The position numbers and the translations under genes were made by a program. Below, in pieces: positions 7,143 to 13,152 of a stretch of DNA of 40,799 nt. Source of the stretch: Thermomicrobiales bacterium (GTDB lineage: Bacteria > Chloroflexota > Chloroflexia > Thermomicrobiales > CADCWN01); the NCBI GenBank assembly GCA_030446685.1, contig JAUJMV010000036.1, forward strand, positions 1 to 40,799, read 5' to 3'. Below the pieces are notes generated by a model, which saw nothing but the letters and a program-made list of their open reading frames with translations, searched no databases and was not told the origin of the DNA. Position 1 is the stretch's first letter. Every line of letters starts with the position of its first letter.

Positions 7143-7810
7143 TCCCCGATGTAGGCGAGGATGACCCGGCGCGCCTCCGCCTCGGCGGCCGGCGGCCGCC
7201 CGCGCCGCGGCTGCGGTGTGGCATCGCCCCCCTGGTGCCCAGGCGCCGGGGGGCGGGCCGTCGTCGTCCCCCCGCGTATTCGCGAGATGGGTGCCTTTCG
7301 AATATTCGAAAGATCTGTCTCGTGCTTTGTAGTCTCTTGAGTATTCTCTGGTATTGGTCTGCTCAGGATGGGCGGATCGAGTTGCTCATCGGGGCCTACA
7401 TCGAATTGCTCATTCTGGGTGAGATCGAATTGCTCAATTTGAGCAATTCGATCTGCCGCATCCTCCGGGGCGGTCAACGCGGCGAGGGCCGCGTAGTCGA
7501 TCGCGTACCACTTGGTGCGGTCGAAGGCGGCGCGGTTATGCTTGGCGGTCACGATCAGCCCCTGCTTCTCCAGGCTCTCCAGCGTGCGGCGGAGGGTGGC
7601 GTTGCTGAAGAACGGGAATTGCTCCTGCCACTCCTTGACGCTGTTGTACACCCAGCGCCGTCCGTCGCGCTCGTTCGTGGAACGCTGGAGCCAGTAGTGG
7701 ATCTGCTGGAGGACGATGGCCTCGTTCAGGCCGATCGCCACCGCCAGGCTCGGCAGCACCTGCAGCGGCGGCTCGTCGATGAGGAGCCGGTGTCCTGGTA
7801 GTGGCGGCAT
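7118..7810 (-). CDS. Plasmid-type replication initiator / winged-helix replication protein
   Basis: A 230-residue protein. Residues 15-110 contain VAIGLNEAIVLQQIHYWLQR, RWVYNSVKEWQEQFPFFS and ATLRRTLESLEKQGLIVT, the winged-helix layout of plasmid and phage replication initiators (the Rep/DnaD-like group whose members begin with an LNEAIVLQQIHYW-type helix). A low-complexity linker includes three eight-residue repeats (IEQFDLTQ, NEQFDVGP, DEQLDPPI), encoded by iteron-like DNA. The C-terminus is basic and Pro/Arg-rich. It is the last gene of a parA > parB-like > rep unit, 31 bases after the parB-like gene. GGGGGTGGG precedes the ATG at 7810. Initiator function is inferred from the domain plus the partition genes and internal repeats. 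Confidence 0.7.
   Translation of the reverse strand: MPPLPGHRLLIDEPPLQVLPSLAVAIGLNEAIVLQQIHYWLQRSTNERDGRRWVYNSVKEWQEQFPFFSNATLRRTLESLEKQGLIVTAKHNRAAFDRTKWYAIDYAALAALTAPEDAADRIAQIEQFDLTQNEQFDVGPDEQLDPPILSRPIPENTQETTKHETDLSNIRKAPISRIRGGTTTARPPAPGHQGGDATPQPRRGRPPAAEAEARRVILAYIGDYARAGAR
7376..7452. repeat. Iteron-like direct repeats and palindrome inside rep (candidate origin)
   Basis: Three 13-mers ATCGAATTGCTCA (first copy ATCGAGTTGCTCA) start at 7376, 7400 and 7424, exactly 24 bases apart. An inverted fourth copy (7440-7452) makes, with the third, a perfect palindrome with 14-bp arms and one central base (7424-7452). The tract is A+T-richer than the surrounding gene. Iterons within the initiator gene are known from phage lambda O and some plasmids, so this is a plausible replication origin. 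Confidence 0.6.
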
Positions 7811-7841
7811 GGCTACCCACCCCCAGACGGTCGACGGGTCG

Positions 7842-8474
7842 TCACGGGCGCCGCTTGCGCCTCACGAGTTCGCCGAGGAGGCTGGCGTCCCCGTGGACCT
7901 GGTAATCCCACAGCACGGCGTTGAGGCCGAGGCGGGCGATGTCCTGCTTGGTCAGCTTGACCCGGTGGCGTGTCGTCAGGTCGTACAGCGCGTCATTGAG
8001 CCAGGTGAGTTCCTCGTCGGTGTAGCGGAAGGTGTTGGCGAGGGTCGCCTGCCGGGCCACATTCGGCCAGGTGGCGTCGAGCACCGCCGGGTCGAGCGGG
8101 GCCGACCACGGCTGCGCGGGTTCGGGCGTACCGCCAGCGAGTGCTTGCTTGCTTGCACGCTTGCTTGGTTGCTGCGCCTCCGCCCCTTCGCCTTGCGGGT
8201 CCGACGCGCCGGCGGCGCCGGACAGCGCCGCCGGCTCCACCGCCGGCCGGTCCGGTGCGGCGTCGGTTGGGGTGGCCGTGTCCTCCGGCGCACCGTCCGG
8301 GTCCCCACCGGTGGGGTCGGCCGGTGGGGTCGGCAGTACGGCGGCGGCGTCCTGGGGTTGCTCCGCCGCCCCCTCCGGTCCCCGCGCCGCCGCTGGCGCG
8401 GGTGCCTCGTACTCGCCGAAGAAGATGTCGGCCCCCCGCCCTTTCATCGAGACGCGTTTGGTCCTAGCGGCCAT
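7842..8474 (-). CDS. ParB-like partition partner protein
   Basis: A 210-residue protein read from an ATG at 8474 (GGAGG upstream) that overlaps the end of parA by 11 bases, so translation is probably coupled. The first 20 residues (TKRVSMKGRGADIFFGEY) are basic and resemble the N-terminal ParA-activating peptides of small partition proteins. Residues 25-125 are Ala/Pro/Glu-rich and probably disordered. The C-terminal 75 residues (FRYTDEELTWLNDALYDL, then LTKQDIARLGLNAVLWDY) look like a small helical or ribbon-helix-helix DNA-binding domain. It is not the large ParB/Spo0J type. The role is inferred mainly from the overlap with parA. Confidence 0.65.
   Translation of the reverse strand: MAARTKRVSMKGRGADIFFGEYEAPAPAAARGPEGAAEQPQDAAAVLPTPPADPTGGDPDGAPEDTATPTDAAPDRPAVEPAALSGAAGASDPQGEGAEAQQPSKRASKQALAGGTPEPAQPWSAPLDPAVLDATWPNVARQATLANTFRYTDEELTWLNDALYDLTTRHRVKLTKQDIARLGLNAVLWDYQVHGDASLLGELVRRKRRP
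8142..8172. repeat. AGCAAGC array inside the parB-like gene
   Basis: On the minus strand the segment is built of AAGCAAGC units (four or five GCAA/GCAAG steps), encoding Ser/Lys/Ala in the disordered linker. The same unit recurs upstream of parA (9621-9677) and at 10961-11051. Confidence 0.6.
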
Positions 8475-9417
8475 GGTCCACCTCCGTGGCGAGCTGGATG
8501 TAGGCGCGGGCCACGTCGTGGTTGCCGTCGTAATCCAGGATTGAGAGCCCGGCCGCTGGCGATTCCTTCACCCGCACGCTCTCCTTGATCACCACGTCGA
8601 AGACCTGGCCCGGGAAATTTGCCCGGAGCTCGGCGAGGATCTCGTTCGCGTGGGTGGTGCGGCCGTCGAACATGGTGGGCAGGATGCCGGCGATGCGCAG
8701 GTTGCGGTTGAGCCGGCCCTGGACCTTGGTCAGCGTGCGCAGCAGCAGCGTCAGCCCACGGGTGGCGAGGTACTCGCACTGGAGGGGGATGAGGACCTGA
8801 TCGGCGGCGGCGAGGGCGTTGACGGTGAGCAGGCCCAGGCTCGGCGGGCAGTCGATCAGGATGTGGTCGTAGCGCGGCCGCAGCTTGTCCACCACGTCGC
8901 GCAGCACGAGCTCGCGGAGGGTCATGTTGACGAGCTCGACCTCGGCCGCCGCCAGGTCGATGGTCGCCGGGAGGACGTCGACCCCGGAGGTGGTGCCGTG
9001 GATGAGCGGCAGCGGATCGGTCGCCTCGTCCAGCAGCGCCTGATAGACGCTGGCGGTGAGCTGCGCGACCGGGATGCCGGCGCTGGCCGAGAGCGACGCC
9101 TGGGGATCGAGGTCGATCAGCAGGATGCGCCGCCCGAGCCGCTGGAGGGCCACGCCGAGGTTGAAGGTGGTGGTCGTCTTCCCGACGCCGCCCTTCTGGT
9201 TCACCACGGCGGTCACCAGGGCGGCCGTCGCCGTCGCGGGCTCCGCCGTGGGCGCCGCGGTGCTGAGCAGCGTGGCGACGGCGCCCTCGGCGATGCGATA
9301 GTCGCGCCCGATGCGCGAGCCCTTCAGCTTGCCCTGGCGCAGGTACCGGAGGACGGTCTTGGTATCGACGCCGAGCCGGTCGGCGACCTGTTTCGTCGAG
9401 AGCAACCGATCCATCAC
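8464..9417 (-). CDS. parA: ParA-family partition ATPase with N-terminal helix-turn-helix
   Basis: A 317-residue protein. Residues 1-50 are an excisionase/MerR-like DNA-binding domain (LLSTKQVADRLGVDTKTVLR, then GSRIGRDYRI). The ATPase domain starts near residue 68 with the deviant Walker A motif KGGVGKTTTT, followed by LLIDLDPQASLS (switch region) and HILIDCPPSLGLL (Walker B), all intact. Such ParA proteins segregate low-copy plasmids and often repress their own operon through the N-terminal domain. The start is a GTG at 9417 or the ATG directly after it. It heads the parA > parB-like > rep operon with a good promoter 45-75 bases upstream. Confidence 0.9.
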   Translation of the reverse strand: MMDRLLSTKQVADRLGVDTKTVLRYLRQGKLKGSRIGRDYRIAEGAVATLLSTAAPTAEPATATAALVTAVVNQKGGVGKTTTTFNLGVALQRLGRRILLIDLDPQASLSASAGIPVAQLTASVYQALLDEATDPLPLIHGTTSGVDVLPATIDLAAAEVELVNMTLRELVLRDVVDKLRPRYDHILIDCPPSLGLLTVNALAAADQVLIPLQCEYLATRGLTLLLRTLTKVQGRLNRNLRIAGILPTMFDGRTTHANEILAELRANFPGQVFDVVIKESVRVKESPAAGLSILDYDGNHDVARAYIQLATEVDHGR

Positions 9418-9461
9418 TACTGTCCTGCATTCGCCCGATAACAGGTGTACGTACAGTCATT

Positions 9462-9490
9462 AGGGTACAATGCGCCGTAATTGTTGTCAA
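9462..9490 (-). promoter_or_regulatory. Candidate parA promoter
   Basis: On the minus strand a perfect -35 hexamer TTGACA (9485-9490) is followed after 17 bases by TACCCT (9462-9467), about 45 bases before the parA start. A short GTACGTAC palindrome lies between it and the gene and could be an operator. Confidence 0.5.
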
Positions 9491-9544
9491 CCCTGCACGG
9501 GGAGGGCCTGCGCCCCCCGTCGCGCTCGCCCGTGGCGGCGCGGT

Positions 9545-9573
9545 GGGCAACGGTGGCGGCCCCACCGTTGCCC
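9545..9573. other. Perfect 12-bp hairpin in the parA-SDR divergent region
   Basis: GGGCAACGGTGG (9545-9556) pairs with CCACCGTTGCCC (9562-9573) around a 5-base loop. It lies between two divergent genes and so is not at an obvious transcript end; a partition-site or RNA structure role is possible. Confidence 0.5.
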
Positions 9574-9620
9574 GTGGGTAGCGCATCTTCGGCTCGGCAA
9601 GCGTACGCACGCCCTGCTGC

Positions 9621-9677
9621 GCAATTGCAAGCAAGCAAGCAAGAACGAAAGATTGCAATCATACATGCTTGCTTCGC
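9621..9677. repeat. AGCAAGC array D upstream of parA
   Basis: Contains GCAATTGCAAGCAAGCAAGC followed by the palindrome GATTGCAATC (9651-9660) and an inverted ATGCTTGCTT. It is strikingly A+T-rich against the surrounding 70% G+C DNA and lies about 210 bases upstream of parA. Confidence 0.65.
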
Positions 9678-9894
9678 TGCCGCGCCCGCCCCCGGCGACA
9701 CTCCGGTGCCGCACCGGTCGCACGGGGCAACGGACGCGCGCACACCCCGCCGGCGGTCCTCGGGTCGTGCACCCCGATGGGTGTGGTACGCGCATTGCGT
9801 GGCCCGCCTGTGTCGGGCGCGCGCCCGCGGGCGTACCGCTGGGCGTACGGTGGACTGCGGGCCACGGCGTGGCGCGGGAGTGGGGGTGGGGGCG

Positions 9895-10674
9895 GTGCAA
9901 CTGGACGGGCGGGTCGCGCTGGTGACGGGGGCGGGTTCGGGCATCGGCAAGGCGGCGGCGCTGCTGCTGGCGCGGGAGGGGGCGAAGGTCGCCGCCCTCG
10001 GCCACACCGCGGATCAACTCCACGAGACGGTCGGGGCGATCGATGCGGCGGGGGGCGCGGCGTTCCCGCTGGTGGCCGACATCGCCGACCCGGCGCAGCT
10101 GGCCGACGCCATCCGGCAGGTCGACGCGCGCTGGGGCCGGCTCGACGTCGTCTTCGCCAACGCCGGCATCAACGGCGTCTGGGCGCCGATCGAGGAGTTG
10201 GCGCCGGAGGAGTTCGAGCGCACCCTGCGCAACAACCTCACCGGCACCTTCCTCACGATCAAGTACGCCGCGCCCCTCCTGAAGCGCCGGGGCGGGGCGG
10301 TGGTCGTCACCGCCTCGGTCAACGGCACGCGCACCTTCAGCAACACCGGCGCGACCGCCTACGCCTGCTCCAAGGCGGGGCAGGTGGCGCTGACGAAGAT
10401 GCTCGCGCTCGAGCTGGCGCGCGACAAGGTGCGGGTCAACGTGATCTGCCCGGGGGCGATCGGGACCGAGATCGACGAGAACACCGAGCGGCGCGACGTC
10501 GAGCAGGTCAAGGTGCCGGTCGAGTTCCCGGCGGGGCGGCACCCCTTGGAGGGCGGGCCGGGCACGGCGGAGCAGGTGGCGCAGCTCGTCCTCTTCCTCG
10601 CCTCGGACGCCGCCAGCCACATCAGCGGCACCGAGCTGTGGATCGACGGGGCGGAGTCGCTGCTGAAGGGCTGA
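9895..10674 (+). CDS. Short-chain dehydrogenase/reductase (SDR family)
   Basis: A 259-residue NAD(P)-dependent oxidoreductase. It has the Rossmann cofactor motif TGAGSGIG (about residues 11-18), the FANAGI motif (NNAG equivalent) near residue 87, a Ser in VVTASVNG and the catalytic YACSK (YxxxK) around residue 158, then the ICPGAIGTEID loop. The C-terminal LASDAASHISGTELWIDG is typical of classical SDRs related to 3-oxoacyl-ACP reductases. A longer open frame back to 9481 exists, but homology begins at VQLDGRVALVTG, so the GTG at 9895 is chosen; GTGs at 9880 and 9886 are alternatives. It has no partner genes, so the substrate cannot be named. Confidence 0.85.
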   Translation: MQLDGRVALVTGAGSGIGKAAALLLAREGAKVAALGHTADQLHETVGAIDAAGGAAFPLVADIADPAQLADAIRQVDARWGRLDVVFANAGINGVWAPIEELAPEEFERTLRNNLTGTFLTIKYAAPLLKRRGGAVVVTASVNGTRTFSNTGATAYACSKAGQVALTKMLALELARDKVRVNVICPGAIGTEIDENTERRDVEQVKVPVEFPAGRHPLEGGPGTAEQVAQLVLFLASDAASHISGTELWIDGAESLLKG

Positions 10675-10694
10675 GCCGCACGCCCACGCGACGG

Positions 10695-10730
10695 CGCGGG
10701 GCGGGGGGGACGCGGCTCCCCCGCCCCGCG
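10695..10730 (+). terminator. Likely transcription terminator of the SDR gene
   Basis: A 13-bp perfect G+C stem (10695-10707 with 10718-10730) starts 21 bases after the SDR stop codon. There is no T run, as often in high-G+C genomes. Confidence 0.5.
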
Positions 10731-10960
10731 TTGCGGACCCTGGTGCGCACCGTCGGCCCCGCGGGTTGTGGGGCGCTCCCCGGATACATGGTGTCGCCGC
10801 GACAAGGCTGGCGGCGCAGCGCCGCCGGGCAGCGGGTTGGGCGCATCTCCTGGTGCCAATGCTCACGACGGGCGATGGGTGATCAGCGAAAAGTGGCCAG
10901 CGCCGGGAGGCCGTTGCGGGATTTGTCCTCCGAGGGCCTGATGTCCACATCCATCTCGGG

Positions 10961-11051
10961 GCTTGTTAAGCAAGCAATAATGCGTACTTGCAATACAGCA
11001 AGCTACCAATAAGCCCATAAAGCATGCTTGCAACAAAGCAAGCAAGCAATA
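10961..11051. repeat. AGCAAGC array B
   Basis: A 90-base A+T-rich tract of AAGCAAGCAATAA, ACTTGCAATACAGCAAGC, GCATGCTTGCAACAAAGC and AAGCAAGCAATAAA units in both orientations. It directly precedes copy 2 of the PHAX upstream module, as array A does for copy 1. Confidence 0.7.
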
Positions 11052-11352
11052 AACCGATGAGGCGGGCAATGTCTGCACCTCCGGCGGGGTCCTGTCAACC
11101 GCTCGTCGCCGTGCATGTCATGCTAACCTGTACTACCGCGCGGTCGGTCACGCAGGAGCGCTCGGCGGCGATCCGGACGCCGGCGGGCGGGGGTGCGGAG
11201 CGGTGGCAGCAGCACACGCTGCGCTCCTTCTTCGCGGTGCTGGCGGACCACGGGGCTGCGGAGCCCGCGTCCGGCGACTGAGGCACATATCCCCTGGGGC
11301 GCCGGGGTGCGCGCGCGGGGTGCTGGCGTGAGGCTTGGAGCGATATGTCGCC
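11052..11352 (+). repeat. Upstream module of the PHAX gene, copy 2
   Basis: Same block order as 4167-4428 on the other strand: AAACCGATGAGGCGGGC, GTCAACCGCTCGTC, CATGCTAACCTGTACTACC, GTGCTGGCGGACCA, ACATATCCCC, then GATATG. The third block contains a small ATG-started frame (MLTCTTARS...) ending at 11281, but the homologous frame in copy 1 is disrupted, so coding is doubtful. Confidence 0.65.
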
Positions 11353-11390
11353 TGCCTGGCGGGGTGGGCAGGCGGTGGAGGGGGACACGG

Positions 11391-11700
11391 ATGGCGGTCG
11401 TGGAGGAGGGTCCGGCGCCGGCACGCCGCCGCCCGGCGTGCCCTGGTACAACTCGGGGAGACGGAGCGCGGCCCGCGCGCCTGCTCGCGCAGGTGGTCGC
11501 CACCCTCGGTGCGGAGCGGGCACGGGCCTTCCTCGCCGAGGCGCTGGCGGTGGAGGCGGCCGGGGGCTCCTCCTGCCGGATGGGAGCCGGCGGCGGACAC
11601 CGGGCGGGGTCTTCTTCCACCTGGTCCGCCGCGGGGTGGACCGCGAGGAACGCCGGCAAATCTTCCCGCCGGGGTCGCAGCGGGCGCCCGGGCGGGGCGG
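11391..11700 (+). pseudogene. PHAX-type RNA-binding domain gene, frameshifted
   Basis: Read across three frames the segment gives ALVQLGETERGP, then ARLLAQVVATLGAERARAFL, AEALAVEAAGG, and LLLPDGSRRRTPGGVFFHLV followed by RRGVDREERRQIFP. The order LGE...VV..LG...A..(L)L..A..VE..GG(L)...GSRRRTPGGVF...(I)F is the signature of the PHAX RNA-binding domain (Pfam PF10258), first known from the eukaryotic snRNA export adaptor. The ATG at 11391 follows a GGAGGGGG ribosome site. At least three frame changes (near 11450, 11475 and 11575) mean that it is either dead or carries sequence errors. A truncated second copy lies at 4002-4124. Bacterial PHAX-domain proteins have no role I know of; RNA binding is inferred from the domain. 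Confidence 0.7.
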
Positions 11701-11748
11701 CGCTGGGGCGGCGGGGTCGCCGGCCTCGCCAGGGCGGCCGGGCCGGCC

Positions 11749-12138
11749 TTCACCTGGGACGACTACCCGGCGGTCGTCTTGGAGTCACAACAAGGTATCG
11801 GGGAGGCGACCACCGTGAAGATTACCGTGATCGGGCGGCCGCGCGCGAGTGGTGGAGCGGGGCGACGTGGCCATCGTCACGCTGCGGAGTGAGAAGGTCC
11901 CTTCCCTGCCCAAGGGCTTGCCGACCCCGGCACAGCCGACCGACTACGCCGTCCTGATTGCCAGGAAGCAGTGGCAGAAGGTCGCCCAGGCCTCCGCCAA
12001 CCCCGCCGACCTGCTCATCGTCGAGGGCTTCCCCACCCTCGACCCGCGCTTCAGCGGCATCACCGTCCTCGCCACCAACACGACCACGGCAGCTTGCAGC
12101 AGACTGAGCGCCAGCGCCAGCAGGCGCCGGCGGGGTGA
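11749..12138 (+). pseudogene. Conserved unknown protein of the PHAX cassette, frameshifted
   Basis: Reading begins in one frame with FTWDDYPAVVLESQQGIGEA, then TTVKITVIGRPRA, switches near 11848 to VVERGDVAIVTLRSEKVPS and ADLLIVEGFPTLDPRFSGIT, then near 12085 returns to the first frame for LQQTERQRQQAPAG and a TGA (12136-12138). The pieces join smoothly, so a single gene of about 130 codons with two compensating indels is likely. I do not recognise a named family; the start cannot be fixed. It lies directly after the PHAX-type gene, and its stop overlaps a GTG start for the next gene (GTGA), the arrangement of a co-translated cassette. Confidence 0.5.
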
Positions 12139-12635
12139 GCGGCCGCGGAGGGGGACCTGATGGCGAAAGCGGCGCGGCCGGACTGACGCCCCTGCGGGTG
12201 CGCGTGGTGCGGGCCTTCCTCGAGGCGGCCGGCTACGCCGCCGTGCCCGGCAAGCACAAGCACCTGAAGTTCCTCCACCCCGCCCGGCCCCCGGTGCTGC
12301 TGCCGCTCCAGCCGCAGGCGATGCTCTCCTTCAGCGCGGCCCGGCAGATCGGCACGGCGCTCGGCTACCAGGACACGCAGGCGTTCGTCGCCGCGGTGCT
12401 GGCAAAGGATCCCCCCATAAAGAAGCGCGCCGCGATCGCTCAGTTCAGCACCCCGACTCGCCGGCCTGCGAATACTTCTCGCGGTACAGCCGGCGGCGTA
12501 GCGGGCTGTGGCAGAGGCAGTAGCCGGTGGCGTCCCGCTGGCCGGGGTAGCGGAACCCGTTGGGCACGGCCAGCAGTTCCTGCTCATACACACCGGGCAC
12601 GCGGTACGGCACCAGCGCGGAGTCGGCCTCCTTGA
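12135..12635 (+). CDS. HicA-like small protein, third gene of the PHAX cassette
   Basis: The conserved portion spans about residues 18-92: LRVRVVRAFLEAAGYAAVPG, KHKHLKFLHPARPPVLLPL, then LSFSAARQIGTALGY. A helix, a GxHxHxKF-type strand with histidines, a PVLLPLQP strand and a final helix resemble the dsRBD-like fold of HicA mRNA interferases, with the histidine where HicA has its catalytic one. The GTG at 12135 overlaps the stop of the preceding gene. The last 70 or so residues run antisense over the E1-like fragment and are probably not native, so the true end was likely lost near 12420. No HicB antitoxin gene is visible. Confidence 0.4.
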   Translation: MSGRGGGPDGESGAAGLTPLRVRVVRAFLEAAGYAAVPGKHKHLKFLHPARPPVLLPLQPQAMLSFSAARQIGTALGYQDTQAFVAAVLAKDPPIKKRAAIAQFSTPTRRPANTSRGTAGGVAGCGRGSSRWRPAGRGSGTRWARPAVPAHTHRARGTAPARSRPP

Positions 12636-13111
12636 GTACCTCAGCGAGCAGGAGGAACCCGGCGAGCGCCGACACGAAGGCCGTGGTGACCAGCGCCTGC
12701 CCCTCGTCGGTCTGAACCGGGGCCTGACTGTACCAAAGCTGATCCGCAGCAGTTCGGCCAGCCCACGCCCCTCGTAGTGGCGCAGCGTGCCCGATGGCAG
12801 CGCGTTGCGCCGCTCGATGCCGCGCACGTTGCCGGGAGAGAGCGCCCGTCGGCCGTCTGGCAGCAGCATCTCCGCCAGTTCTCGCTCCGGGAAACCCGTG
12901 TGCGCCACGGCGATGTGGAGCGGGGAGCGCTCCAGGACCTCCGGCAGGTAGAGGCAGTAGAGGCAGGGACCATCACCCAGGGGGCCGTGGCGGGATACCT
13001 CGACCTTCGTCGGCCCGGTCGAGGCGTTGAGGATACGCGCCGGGAGCGCATCCTGGACGTCGCGCCGGCTCGCGATCGAATCGACGGCCGAGAGCGCCAG
13101 CGGCAGGTGTA
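12445..13111 (-). pseudogene. C-terminal half of an E1/ThiF-like adenylating enzyme gene
   Basis: From the transposon edge the minus strand encodes LALSAVDSIASRRDVQDALP, ARILNASTGPTKVEVSRHGP, GDGPCLYCLYLPE, a middle region, then after one frameshift near 12735 ALVTTAFVSALAGFLLLAEV and CLCHSPLRRRLYREKY. The VDSIASRR segment, the CxxC...CxC zinc-type cysteines and the ALAGFLLLAEVLK helix are hallmarks of the ThiF/MoeB/HesA E1-like superfamily, which adenylates ubiquitin-like or sulfur-carrier protein tails. The nucleotide-binding N-terminal half is absent: the frame is cut exactly at the Tn3-type inverted repeat (13112). No E2, JAB or ubiquitin-like gene remains nearby. Confidence 0.6.
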
Positions 13112-13150
13112 GGCCCTATACAAACGTTCGTGACACCAGCGGCAATAGCG
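13112..13150 (+). repeat. Left terminal inverted repeat of the Tn3-type element
   Basis: Starts GGCCCTATACAAACGTTCG and continues TGACACCAGCGGCAATAG; pairs with 17279-17317. Confidence 0.9.
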
Positions 13151-13152
13151 GG

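Noticed and set aside
9481-9894. N-terminal extension of the SDR protein
   Set aside because: Homology starts at VQLDGRVALVTG; the extension crosses the AGCAAGC array and the hairpin.
10961-11051. CRISPR-like array
   Set aside because: The units are short, in both orientations and irregularly spaced; there are no uniform spacers or cas genes.
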